DNA of 64,000 bases from Marinigracilibium pacificum (GTDB lineage Bacteria; Bacteroidota; Bacteroidia; Cytophagales; Cyclobacteriaceae): assembly GCF_012926615.1 (NCBI RefSeq), contig NZ_JABBNU010000005.1, forward strand, positions 1 to 64,000, written 5' to 3'. The position numbers and the translations under genes were made by a program. The notes beneath the pieces are model-generated. The model was not told the origin of the DNA and made no database searches. It worked only from the letters and a program-made list of their open reading frames with translations. Shown piece after piece: positions 36,137-45,024 of this stretch. Every line of letters begins with the position of its first letter. Positions within the stretch are counted from its first letter, which is position 1.

Positions 36137-37714
36137 TTAAGATTCCTGCATTTTTTGCTGGAATGTGATCACAATGAATTCTGCTGGTCTGGATACCGCA
36201 ACCTTTACTGATATATTCATTACACCATCAAGGATATCATTAGGAGTCATTGTACTTCCAAGACCTACCTGTACATCATATGCATCAGCAGGAGTTAATC
36301 CTACAAGACCACCCTGACGCCAGATATCATTTAAGAATGAGTTAATCATGCTACGAACAAGAACCCATGTACCTGAGCTATTAGGCTCATAAACATATGC
36401 TTTAGCAGCTTTCTTAATTGATTGCTCGATGTAGGTTATCGTTCTTCTAACGTTAATATATCTCCAGTCCTGGCTGTTTCCATCAAGAGTTCTTGCACCC
36501 CAAACTGTAGTTCCTTCACCAACAAATGCTCTGATAGCATTGATTGATTTTCCAGAAGGAGTTACGTTAAGGTCTTCCTGATCATCTTGAGTAAGTCTAA
36601 CCATTGGTGCGATAGCCTGGCTGATTGTTAAGTTAGCCGGAGCTTTCCAAACACCTCTTTCACCGTCGATCATTGTATAAACACCTGCCATAGCAGCACT
36701 TGCTGGTAAAACGTTTAGGTGAGTTCTGATCTTTTGAAGGATTTTTTCAAAAGCAGGGCTGATAACTTTTAAAGTTTGAGTAAGTGAACTTACATCTGCA
36801 GCATCTCCGATTTTGTTGATCTCAGCTTTGATCTCATCTGCTTTTTTAGCATTAGGAGCAGTAGCATCTGCTTCTTTGCTTAATAAATCCTTTAGCTTGT
36901 CAATATTTGAAATATTAGCATAGCTTAGTTCGTCATTTTGAACAACAGAAGTATATACCCATGGGTAGTAAGCAGCTCCATATGCTAAGAAGTTTGATCC
37001 AATTCCTTCACGGAAACGCGTTATTACATCACTCTTATCATATGTTCTTGCATTTGTACCTTCATATACATCAAGAATAGCAAAACGAGACTTTGTTCTG
37101 TATCCACAGTGAGAAAGCATTTCTTGCTGTAAAGCAAAGCAATCAGCCTCTTCAAGCATTACAGCTTCAGGAATTACCAACATTGTTGGCTCCTCTTCAC
37201 CGTAAAGTGAGTCCAATGCCTCTTGTAAAGCCTTTTTAGAAATAGCATTAAGCTTTACTTCAGTAGAAGTAACTGGCTTAACATCTTTACCATCCTTAGA
37301 CTTTGCTGCAGCTGAAGTAGTTGTAACTTCAGAATAATAGCTTCCAGCAGAAACTACCCAACAAGTGCTACCACCGTTGGCAAAGAAAAGTCTGACGCTA
37401 TCATATAATAGGAATCTCGCTTTGTTATCAGAAACAATTTTGTATCCATTGTTTGCAATTTCAAAGTCGTAATCCTCATTTGCATCTGCAGATTGAACAT
37501 TGAACTTGGTAACCGGACCCCCTCCGAAAAGATTATAAAATTCAGAAAGAGATGAAATTCTCACCGGTTTGTTGATTAATGAACGACCGTCGCGTCTAAC
37601 CTTCTCAGTATAGCCTATGAAGGCAGGTACTGCAGTAGGCACAGCTGCAACAGAATTCGAAAAGGCGTTCTTTTCTTCTACATAAACGCCCGGCGTTGCT
37701 AGATTTTGTGACAT
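36137..37714 (-). CDS. CIS contractile sheath protein (Afp2/3/4-like)
   Basis: The 525-residue sheath protein begins TPGVYVEEKNAFSNSVAAVP and PAFIGYT and ends with the conserved handshake-like C-terminus, VGLGSTMTPNDILDGVMNIS and AEFIVITFQQK. It contracts around the tube to drive injection. Only one sheath gene is present, whereas Afp and PVC have three, so this particle should have a uniform sheath. A variable, Lys- and Ala-rich insertion near residues 285-320 probably lies on the outer surface. It is preceded by the 343-residue unknown protein, 28 bp away. Confidence 0.95.
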   Translation of the reverse strand: MSQNLATPGVYVEEKNAFSNSVAAVPTAVPAFIGYTEKVRRDGRSLINKPVRISSLSEFYNLFGGGPVTKFNVQSADANEDYDFEIANNGYKIVSDNKARFLLYDSVRLFFANGGSTCWVVSAGSYYSEVTTTSAAAKSKDGKDVKPVTSTEVKLNAISKKALQEALDSLYGEEEPTMLVIPEAVMLEEADCFALQQEMLSHCGYRTKSRFAILDVYEGTNARTYDKSDVITRFREGIGSNFLAYGAAYYPWVYTSVVQNDELSYANISNIDKLKDLLSKEADATAPNAKKADEIKAEINKIGDAADVSSLTQTLKVISPAFEKILQKIRTHLNVLPASAAMAGVYTMIDGERGVWKAPANLTISQAIAPMVRLTQDDQEDLNVTPSGKSINAIRAFVGEGTTVWGARTLDGNSQDWRYINVRRTITYIEQSIKKAAKAYVYEPNSSGTWVLVRSMINSFLNDIWRQGGLVGLTPADAYDVQVGLGSTMTPNDILDGVMNISVKVAVSRPAEFIVITFQQKMQES

Positions 37715-37742
37715 AGTTGATCAGTATTTGGTTTTAAAAAGA

Positions 37743-38774
37743 TCATACATATATTAAAATTTCAGAATATACTTTGCTATCAGCCGCTCTTGATTCCGGC
37801 TGTATCATATCTGTTGGTGGTGCAGGCATCCTCTTTAAAATCACCTTATTACCCATTCCTGCAGATTTACCAACTAGTTGAAACTGATGACTGGTAAACT
37901 CGTGCATGGCTATTGGTTTTGATGATTCAAATCCTATAGCTTTTTGCCCGGTTACCAACTGAGTTTCCTTTCCTTTACTAAATTCTATTTTCTTATCATT
38001 TGTCTCTATTCGCGACTCCTCAATCCCTTTTACATACTTCGAAATAATCAGATACTTCCAATATGTTTCTCTTGATTTAAAATTGATCTGATATTCAAGC
38101 TTCTCAGGATCATCCCCCTTTTCAATTGCTTTAATTATCTGATTACAAGTCTGTGCATCTAAGTTGATGTTGATCAATCCTATTGGTCGCTTTCTTGACC
38201 TTTCATTCAAGCAAACAATCTTCTCAGCTGCCGCCTTATCCTTTTTGATATGATAGATACCTGTTCTAACATCAGTCATATAGGACACTGGTTGTTCTTC
38301 AGACGAAACATTTAAAATGACATTTTGATGGTTATCTAAAACTTGAAGTGATTTAAAATCATCACTCAAAACCATTCCCGGGTGAATAATTCTGCTAAAC
38401 TCATTTGCAGATACATAGTCTGACGAATGAAGATTTTTTGATTTAGAATTTTCCAGACATAGAATTCCTTCGAATAGATCTAATGGTAACTGTGTATAGT
38501 TAACAAGAGAGTAATCATTACAATAAACTAAAAAACTAAATTCTACCTGTTTTAAATCAGTTAGTTTTTTAGCTAGTAAATCTTCTTTCTCTTTATCAAA
38601 CAGAATTACAAGTTCATTTTCACTAAAGCGTTCGAGTAACCCGAGGCTATTTAACATGGAAGATGTATAACCAGTAGGTTCTACTGACATATATCTGGCC
38701 TTTCCATTGTCAAAATAACTATGGTTTAGAGTTACCGTAACCAGTTTATTGAATTTGAACTGTAACTTAATCAT
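37743..38774 (-). CDS. Unknown CIS protein between cap and sheath, cap-adaptor candidate
   Basis: This is a 343-residue soluble protein with no signal and no domain I recognise. It is mixed alpha/beta, with strand-rich N-terminus (LQFKFNKLVTVTLNH) and the segment SSMLNSLGLLERFSENELVILFD. The gene starts 3 bp past the cap gene stop and ends 28 bp before the sheath start, so it is certainly part of the structural operon. The related AlgoCIP particle of Algoriphagus contains an extra cap adaptor. The place of this gene makes that role possible, but I cannot show homology from the sequence. It could also be an assembly chaperone. Confidence 0.55.
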   Translation of the reverse strand: MIKLQFKFNKLVTVTLNHSYFDNGKARYMSVEPTGYTSSMLNSLGLLERFSENELVILFDKEKEDLLAKKLTDLKQVEFSFLVYCNDYSLVNYTQLPLDLFEGILCLENSKSKNLHSSDYVSANEFSRIIHPGMVLSDDFKSLQVLDNHQNVILNVSSEEQPVSYMTDVRTGIYHIKKDKAAAEKIVCLNERSRKRPIGLININLDAQTCNQIIKAIEKGDDPEKLEYQINFKSRETYWKYLIISKYVKGIEESRIETNDKKIEFSKGKETQLVTGQKAIGFESSKPIAMHEFTSHQFQLVGKSAGMGNKVILKRMPAPPTDMIQPESRAADSKVYSEILIYV

Positions 38775-38777
38775 ATA

Positions 38778-39320
38778 TTAAAAATTTGTGCCTAACCCTG
38801 TAAATGGGGCAGAACCAGACCCAATATTATTTTCGTTAAAAGAAATTACTCTGATCTTGTATAAAATAGAAGGCATATACTTCCCTCCCATTGAACCCCA
38901 TAAATGACTTAGGTTTTGAAGGTTTTGATTATAAATCTCAAAAGAAAGTTTATCAATTCCCGGATCAAGATCAGGCGTATTATGGTGATTCATGACCTTA
39001 TTAGATTGAAAATAACTAATCACCCCTGAAAGATACTTTAAGCCTTCAGGGTAATTTTCACCTTCAAATGCAGCTGTGATCAGAAGAAACAGATTCATTT
39101 TAACAGGTCTTGGAGATCCGGCTATTGGATTCTTCTGGTTAATTGTTTCCTGTTCCAAATTAGCCAGAGTCAATATTATCTTGTCAGGCTCGGTAACTCC
39201 CGGAGTACCGTCCATATTGATAATATTTGAAATAATCACCTTGTCTTCCGGATGTCTAAACCGGTTTGTTAGGTAATCATTTAATTCATTTGCAACAGAT
39301 TGTACAGCTGAATAGATCAT
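38778..39320 (-). CDS. CIS cap / sheath terminator protein (DUF4255, Afp16-like)
   Basis: The 180-residue protein fits the DUF4255/Pvc16 N-terminal family. It has helical start YSAVQSVANELNDYL, then DKIILTLANLEQETI, VKMNLFLLITAAFEG, YLSGVISYFQ and PSILYKIRVISF. Afp16-like proteins end the tube and sheath and set particle length together with the tape measure. It is the first structural gene of the leftward operon, 62 bp after the GH18 gene. The following gene starts 3 bp after its stop. Confidence 0.88.
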   Translation of the reverse strand: MIYSAVQSVANELNDYLTNRFRHPEDKVIISNIINMDGTPGVTEPDKIILTLANLEQETINQKNPIAGSPRPVKMNLFLLITAAFEGENYPEGLKYLSGVISYFQSNKVMNHHNTPDLDPGIDKLSFEIYNQNLQNLSHLWGSMGGKYMPSILYKIRVISFNENNIGSGSAPFTGLGTNF

Positions 39321-39382
39321 TGGTTATTTAAAAAAGTTGTCTGGTTGATAGACAAAAACATTAAAAATCATTTTTCACTTTA

Positions 39383-41188
39383 TTACGGAAGGTCTTTCTC
39401 CGTTAAAAATTTTCTACTTATAAATAATATTATAATCGAGCCTACAATAAAACCACATAGGAGAAAAGCTATATCTCTTACTGCGGTATATTTCATGGCT
39501 ATAAATACAACTGCTAGAAGCACGATGAGCAGAAGCGCTAAGGTACTCTTGATGGCAATCCCAAACATACGTTTAAACCTACACCCCCATCTATACAAAG
39601 CATAAAATCCAAATACAGACACACCAAATAGAGACCCGAAAATTGCAATCAAAGGCCTAGGGTTTGAAAATAATCTTTGAGGGTTACGCATAATACGATA
39701 TGCTAGGCTCATGATTCGACGGAAAGAAAAACGGCCGCTGCTGACCGAAGCTTTAACAGCAGCAGCCTTGCTTTCAGACAGTGCAAATTTGGCTGCTAGC
39801 AATTTCCATAATTCCGTATAACCGTTATCATAACCTAATGCCCAGATACCAACACCACCCAGGTTTTGATCATTTATATAATCGTATTTTCTACTTAAAC
39901 TCAAACTATCTTCATACCATAATTGACGATAGTTATTTGCATTATCACGGTAAACATAAAATTTACTCTTACTTATATCATCTTCACAACATGCAAGATC
40001 ACCATGCTTCTTTCTGATATTTCTATAAGTTGTAGTTCCAATAAACTTTCGTGCTTTAGAAGGAAACTTAAGGTCATAAGTAACCCACTCTGATCCATAG
40101 TATGGGAGTCCCAACAATAACTTTTTAGCTGGCGTTCCTGCTACTAAATATTCATTAACTGCACTTTGAAGGTTGTATTCCCACCATAACTGACCACTAT
40201 TCAAAGGAGCAACTGGTCCTGCAACTTTACTATTTGCACCATAGTATTCATATCCCATGATTACATACATGTCAACATGTGGATTTAGCTGCCTGATTTC
40301 AAAAACTCTGTTAAAATCAATCGGTGGAACAGCCATCGTAATTAAATAATCTTTATTAACCGAACGAAGGCTTGAAGAAAGATCAATTATAAAATTGGTA
40401 AACTGCTCTCTACTTGCTCGGGGAATATTTTCAAAGTCAATATTAACACCATCAGCACCCCTTAACATCAAAAGGTTGATCAGTTCATTAATAAAATTCT
40501 TTTGAGCTGTTTTATTTGATAAAAATTTAAGGTTATTCTGAGCACCAAAATTAGTAACACTCAAAACGACTTTTGTGCCATGTGCTTTAGCTGAATCAAT
40601 CATGGCCGTTGTTTTCCAATCATGAATCGAATAATACCCACCAGTTGATGGATTTAATTCATAAGAAAAGTAAGAAACAACTGATAAAAGAGAGAAATTA
40701 TAACTCTTATATGCATCCCCCATCCAATATGGGTGCCATCCGAAGACATTCTTTGTTGTATCCAGAACATGTTCCTTTTTATAAACATTATTATGGATAA
40801 TCCCCATGTGTTGACTCCACTGTTTCTCCTTCGAGAAATCCTTATTCGGTCTACGCTTTTTAACTGATAAAACTCTGCTTTCAAATTTCAGGGAATCAAT
40901 AGCTTCTTTATCAATCAAACCGACATCAAAAGATACATCTTCCATCGCATTCAATAGAGAATCCTGCTTTTCAGCTTTCTTCTGAACCAACAAAAGACTG
41001 TCGTTTTTCTGAGACACCTCTACCTGAGTTACAGGTTCTGGCTCTGATTCCTGATTACTATCTTGCTGTATGGAGTTTTCTTTTATTACCTGGTTAAACC
41101 TGTCTTTAAGGCCATCCTGAGCGGAAATATTTTCAGTCAATAAAAAACATACCAATCCAAAAAACACATAACATACTTTGGAAAGCAT
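39383..41188 (-). CDS. Membrane-anchored GH18-family glycosidase, leading the CIS operon
   Basis: The 601-residue protein has an N-terminal signal (residues 1-24, ending ISAQ), a disordered linker, and a GH18 TIM barrel (about 140-475). The active-site strand is GVNIDFENIP, whose Asp/Glu pair (about 250-252) matches the family D-x-D-x-E catalytic motif. Three C-terminal membrane spans follow at about 512-597. GH18 enzymes cut beta-1,4 GlcNAc bonds in chitin, peptidoglycan or glycoproteins. With this topology the catalytic domain sits in the periplasm. I prefer the ATG at 41188, which has AAGGA before it, over an upstream TTG or ATG. It is on the CIS strand, 62 bp before the cap gene. A role in particle exit or anchoring through the wall is inference. 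Confidence 0.75.
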   Translation of the reverse strand: MLSKVCYVFFGLVCFLLTENISAQDGLKDRFNQVIKENSIQQDSNQESEPEPVTQVEVSQKNDSLLLVQKKAEKQDSLLNAMEDVSFDVGLIDKEAIDSLKFESRVLSVKKRRPNKDFSKEKQWSQHMGIIHNNVYKKEHVLDTTKNVFGWHPYWMGDAYKSYNFSLLSVVSYFSYELNPSTGGYYSIHDWKTTAMIDSAKAHGTKVVLSVTNFGAQNNLKFLSNKTAQKNFINELINLLMLRGADGVNIDFENIPRASREQFTNFIIDLSSSLRSVNKDYLITMAVPPIDFNRVFEIRQLNPHVDMYVIMGYEYYGANSKVAGPVAPLNSGQLWWEYNLQSAVNEYLVAGTPAKKLLLGLPYYGSEWVTYDLKFPSKARKFIGTTTYRNIRKKHGDLACCEDDISKSKFYVYRDNANNYRQLWYEDSLSLSRKYDYINDQNLGGVGIWALGYDNGYTELWKLLAAKFALSESKAAAVKASVSSGRFSFRRIMSLAYRIMRNPQRLFSNPRPLIAIFGSLFGVSVFGFYALYRWGCRFKRMFGIAIKSTLALLLIVLLAVVFIAMKYTAVRDIAFLLCGFIVGSIIILFISRKFLTEKDLP

Positions 41189-41290
41189 AATTAATATAAA
41201 TCCTTTTTTAATATTCAAAAAATAAGCAACACTATTAAAAAAATTATGCTGCAAAAACATTAGGCTTATTCAAAGCCCGGTTGAAAGTTT

Positions 41291-41298
41291 CAAATATA
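41291..41298 (-). promoter_or_regulatory. -7 promoter element before GH18 and the CIS operon
   Basis: On the minus strand this reads TATATTTG, a match to TAnnTTTG, about 100 bp upstream of the chosen GH18 start. No promoter-like sequence is seen between GH18 and the cap gene, so the whole CIS operon may start here. The -33 box is not clear. Confidence 0.4.
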
Positions 41299-41391
41299 AT
41301 TTTATCAACAATTATATAATTTATGAAAACATTTTATTTATTTGCTGACTCAACTATGCGACGATATTAATACATTAAAATCTTTTAACCA

Positions 41392-42003
41392 ATGAAAATA
41401 TTATTTTTTGTTATCAGTTCATTTTTAGCATGCTTTGCAAACAACAGCTTAATAGCTCAAAATCAAGAAATTACAAAAACCAATCAAAAAGCGATTGAAG
41501 TTTTAAAAAATCTTAGACCCGGTTATTTTGGCAATGCAGAGAACTGCATTCCTTACAAAGTGTACGCAGTCAAATATTACGATTCATGGATATTATCAGT
41601 AGTACAGGCAGACAATATTGATGTGTTTATAACCGATGGACCAAGGACAGAGGAAAATGTATACCATGTGTCAGATTTCTTTATTCAGGGATTCATTAAA
41701 ACACTTGAAAATAACTATGTAATCAAACACTCAAAACGTAGAATTATTAACGACCTTGAAATTTATGATTACTACGAGCTAGATAAGGACGGTGAAATTG
41801 CAATTAAAGGATTACTAAGACTAGAATTGCCAAATACACCGGAATGGAAAGAGCCAGATTTCTTTGTGTCCAAATTTTTCTATGATATGTTCCATAGAAC
41901 AAAGGAAGGCATTCAGGAAGAAGCTGTAATTCAACCTTCTATAGAAGAAGAGATGAGTGCTGCTAAAGACCAAACTAAAGTAGTTACTGATCAGATTAAA
42001 TAA
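41392..42003 (+). CDS. Secreted protein of unknown function
   Basis: The 203-residue protein has a signal peptide (FFVISSFLACFANNSLIAQ). The mature part is mixed alpha/beta, with acidic and aromatic residues and a Glu/Lys-rich tail ending TKVVTDQIK. No known domain is recognised. It is divergent from the GH18 gene across about 200 bp and is followed by a terminator near 42150, so it forms its own transcript. It could be periplasmic or secreted. A link to the CIS is only positional. Confidence 0.6.
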   Translation: MKILFFVISSFLACFANNSLIAQNQEITKTNQKAIEVLKNLRPGYFGNAENCIPYKVYAVKYYDSWILSVVQADNIDVFITDGPRTEENVYHVSDFFIQGFIKTLENNYVIKHSKRRIINDLEIYDYYELDKDGEIAIKGLLRLELPNTPEWKEPDFFVSKFFYDMFHRTKEGIQEEAVIQPSIEEEMSAAKDQTKVVTDQIK

Positions 42004-42329
42004 CATATAAATTACAAGTTAGATACATTGTTTTAATAAATCCATCTAATTTCAATACAAGTTATTTGAAAAATTATACTACTTTCTGTTTACAGACAAA
42101 CCATTATACTTTTCGTATTTTAATTAATAATATTAAAAGAGAGCGGATAAACTGCTCTCTTTTTCATTTTGTACTTTTACAATTCACACATTATCCCATC
42201 CAAATTTCAAATCAAAAAGTATTTTCTTTCATGAATTAATCCTCATTCTAAGAATGATGTATATACCTTTTTAATTACCTAATAAAGATGTATTTTCCAT
42301 TTTGTAAGTATTGATTGAAAACTATCAAA
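42004..42329. other. Intergenic stretch, terminator only
   Basis: These 326 bp hold no gene. The only clear structure is the hairpin with T run at about 42139-42165. The rest is AT-rich leader for the amidohydrolase gene without a recognisable TAnnTTTG box. Confidence 0.6.
42139..42165 (+). terminator. Rho-independent terminator after the secreted unknown protein
   Basis: AGAGAGC and GCTCTCT form a 7-bp perfect stem around a 9-nt loop, followed by TTTTT. It lies about 135 bp past the stop of the upstream gene. Confidence 0.7.
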
Positions 42330-43886
42330 ATGAAATATCCACTTCTATTGCTACTCACTGTTATAATTTGTTTAGAGAGTAATTGCCAAAACGATCTTCA
42401 TTCAAAGAGATTTAACCAATTAATTATAAGAGGAGCAACACTTATAAAAGGTGATGGAGCTCCTCCTATTGGTCCTGTTGACATTGTTATTGAAGATAAC
42501 AAGATCACGAAAATCACAAAAGTTGGGTACCCTGGAGTTGAAATAGATGATAAAAAAAGGCCAAAATTAAAATCCGGAGGCAAAGAGATCGATGCATTTG
42601 GCATGTATGTCCTTCCAGGTTTTATAGATATGCATGGTCATATTGGAGGTGGACCAAATGTAGATCCTGAATATGTATTTAAACTTTGGATGGCTCATGG
42701 CATTACTACAATAAGAGAACCAGGAGGTAGAGGACTAAATTTCACCATGGAGCTAAAACGAAAAAGTGAAAAAAACTCAATTATTGCTCCACGCATTATA
42801 GCTTATTCTGTTTTTGGCGAAGGAACGGATAATCAAATTATAACTCCGGAAGATGCCAGAGAATGGGTTCAACAAAATGCTAAAAATGGAGCCGATGGAA
42901 TAAAATTTTTTGGAGCCGAACCAGAAATAATGGCTGCAGCCCTTGAAGAAAATAATAAGTTAGGATTAGGCTCAGCCTGTCATCATGCTCAATTGGATGT
43001 AACCAGATGGAATGTTTTAAATTCTGCCCGAGCAGGGCTTACAAGCATGGAACATTGGTATGGTTTACCTGAGGCATTATTTACAGATCGAATAATACAG
43101 AATTACCCATTAGACTACAACTATGCTAATGAACAAGATCGCTTTGAGGAAGCTGGTAATTTATGGCAACAAGCTGCAAAACCCTATTCCGACCACTGGA
43201 ATAAAGTGATGAATGAATTAATTGAACTTGATTTTACGATTGACCCGACATTTAATATATATGAAGCAAGTAGAGACCTTCATCGTGCAAGAAGAGCTGA
43301 GTGGCATGAAGACTATACATTACCAAAGTTATGGCAATTTTTTCAGCCTAGTAAAGTTTCACATGGTTCATACTGGCATTATTGGGGTACAGAACAAGAA
43401 GTAGCATGGAGAAATAATTATCAACTTTGGATGACATTCATTAATGAATATAAAAACAGAGGTGGAAGAATAACTGCTGGATCCGATAGTGGTTTTATAT
43501 TTCAGCTTTATGGTTTTGCTTATATCCGTGAACTTGAATTATTAAGAGAGGCAGGTTTTCATCCTCTTGAGGTAATCAAATCTGCTACATTAAATGGTGC
43601 AGAAGCTTTAAATATGGTAGATCAACTCGGATCAGTTAGGGAAGGAAAACTTGCTGACCTCATAATTATTGAAGAAAATCCTCTTGAAAACCTGAAAGTA
43701 CTCTATGGAACCGGGGCCATAAAATTAACCGAAGATAACAAAGTTGTCAGAGTTGGAGGAGTAAAGTATACTATTAAAGATGGCTATGTATATGATTCAA
43801 AAAAACTATTAGCTGAGGTGAAAGAAATGGTTGATAAAGCAAAAAAGGAACAAGGATTTGAAATAAAACAACCAGGGATAAACTAA
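42330..43886 (+). CDS. Exported amidohydrolase (imidazolonepropionase-like)
   Basis: This 518-residue metal-dependent hydrolase of the amidohydrolase superfamily has an N-terminal signal (PLLLLLTVIICLESNCQ; the Cys may be lipidated, but the lipobox is poor). The metal-binding motif GFIDMHGHIGG lies near residue 100, conserved His residues sit in ACHHAQ and MEHWYG, and the catalytic Asp is in TAGSDSG. The C-terminus has the typical ADLIIIEENPLENL. Related exported enzymes hydrolyse amides or cyclic dipeptides, and the substrate here cannot be named. The start is the ATG at 42330; a TTG 15 bp upstream is in frame but less likely. Confidence 0.82.
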   Translation: MKYPLLLLLTVIICLESNCQNDLHSKRFNQLIIRGATLIKGDGAPPIGPVDIVIEDNKITKITKVGYPGVEIDDKKRPKLKSGGKEIDAFGMYVLPGFIDMHGHIGGGPNVDPEYVFKLWMAHGITTIREPGGRGLNFTMELKRKSEKNSIIAPRIIAYSVFGEGTDNQIITPEDAREWVQQNAKNGADGIKFFGAEPEIMAAALEENNKLGLGSACHHAQLDVTRWNVLNSARAGLTSMEHWYGLPEALFTDRIIQNYPLDYNYANEQDRFEEAGNLWQQAAKPYSDHWNKVMNELIELDFTIDPTFNIYEASRDLHRARRAEWHEDYTLPKLWQFFQPSKVSHGSYWHYWGTEQEVAWRNNYQLWMTFINEYKNRGGRITAGSDSGFIFQLYGFAYIRELELLREAGFHPLEVIKSATLNGAEALNMVDQLGSVREGKLADLIIIEENPLENLKVLYGTGAIKLTEDNKVVRVGGVKYTIKDGYVYDSKKLLAEVKEMVDKAKKEQGFEIKQPGIN

Positions 43887-43934
43887 ACTCAGAAAAAACA
43901 AGTAAATAAACTTATTAGTCCACCAATCTTAATG

Positions 43935-44912
43935 TTATTTAGATCGCTTAATGGTGTAAGTCACCATTTTTGATAGAGAATCTTTGTATTTAGAATCAGG
44001 GAAATCATTCAACATCATAAGGGCTTCCTCGTAAAATCTGTTCATAACAGAAGTAGCATAATCAAGACCACCAGACCTTTTTACATAGTCTATTACTTCT
44101 TTAACAACCTTAGGCTTATGACTTTTATTTCGGATCTTATAAATGATTTTCTTCCTTTCCATCCAGGTCGATTGACTTAAAGCATAGATTAATGGAAGAG
44201 TCATTTTCTTTTCTTTAATATCAATTCCTAACGGTTTTCCAATTTCATCGGCACCATAATCAAAAAGATCATCTTTAATTTGGAAAGCCATACCTACCTT
44301 TAATCCAAATTCTTTCATCTTGGAAACCACCTCAGCAGTAGCTCCTGAAGAAGCTGCACCAACAGCACAACATGAAGCAATTAAAGAAGCTGTTTTTTGC
44401 TTTATAATCTCAAAATAAACTTCTTCTGTAATATCAAGGTGTCGGGCTTTTTCGATTTGTAACAACTCCCCTTCACTCATTTCTCTGACAGCTTCAGAAA
44501 CAATCTTTAACAAATGAGTATCACCATTATCTATAGATAGTAAAAGACCTCTGGAAAGAAGGTAATCTCCAACTAAAACTGCTATTTTATTTTTCCATAA
44601 AGCATTGATACTAAAAAAACCTCTCCTATAATTCGCGTCATCTACAACATCATCATGAACAAGTGTGGCAGTATGAAGAAGTTCTATTAATGCGGCCCCA
44701 CGATAAGTTGCCTCAGAAATCTCACCGGTTGTACCAGCACTCAGGAAAACAAACATAGGCCTCATTTGCTTTCCCTTTCTTTTAATAATGTAGCCCATAA
44801 TTTTGTCGAGCAACATCACTCTTGTCTGCATCGATTGACGAAACTTTTTTTCAAAAGCTGTCATCTCGGATGCAATAGGTTCCTGGATTTCTTTAACGGT
44901 AATTTTATTCAT
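43935..44912 (-). CDS. Polyprenyl (all-trans) diphosphate synthase
   Basis: The 325-residue enzyme belongs to the trans-isoprenyl diphosphate synthase family. The first Asp-rich motif is in LVHDDVVDDANYRRG and the second in FQIKDDLFDYGAD. It adds isopentenyl units to allylic diphosphates, most probably to make the side chain of menaquinone (octaprenyl or similar). It is cytoplasmic and complete. I use the ATG at 44912 because the longer frame starts with GTG only 15 bp upstream. The gene faces the amidohydrolase gene convergently and is divergent from the alpha/beta hydrolase. Confidence 0.9.
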   Translation of the reverse strand: MNKITVKEIQEPIASEMTAFEKKFRQSMQTRVMLLDKIMGYIIKRKGKQMRPMFVFLSAGTTGEISEATYRGAALIELLHTATLVHDDVVDDANYRRGFFSINALWKNKIAVLVGDYLLSRGLLLSIDNGDTHLLKIVSEAVREMSEGELLQIEKARHLDITEEVYFEIIKQKTASLIASCCAVGAASSGATAEVVSKMKEFGLKVGMAFQIKDDLFDYGADEIGKPLGIDIKEKKMTLPLIYALSQSTWMERKKIIYKIRNKSHKPKVVKEVIDYVKRSGGLDYATSVMNRFYEEALMMLNDFPDSKYKDSLSKMVTYTIKRSK

Positions 44913-45024
44913 AATTAAACGCGCCACAATATTAATATCAAATGATGCGAAAGCAAAGTAAGAGTTGGGATAATTATACTATTTCTCCTTAAAAATTTAT
45001 ATTTTAAGATATTCTACATCAGTT

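Noticed and set aside
19344-41188. A prophage or a type VI secretion system
   Set aside because: There is no capsid, terminase, portal, integrase or lysis gene. There is no TssJ/L/M membrane complex or ClpV either. The DUF4255, LysM, Afp11/12-like and AAA+ genes fit an Afp/PVC-type CIS.
41189-41260. Longer start for the GH18 protein
   Set aside because: The 24 extra residues precede a good signal peptide and lack a ribosome-binding site, while the ATG at 41188 has AAGGA upstream.
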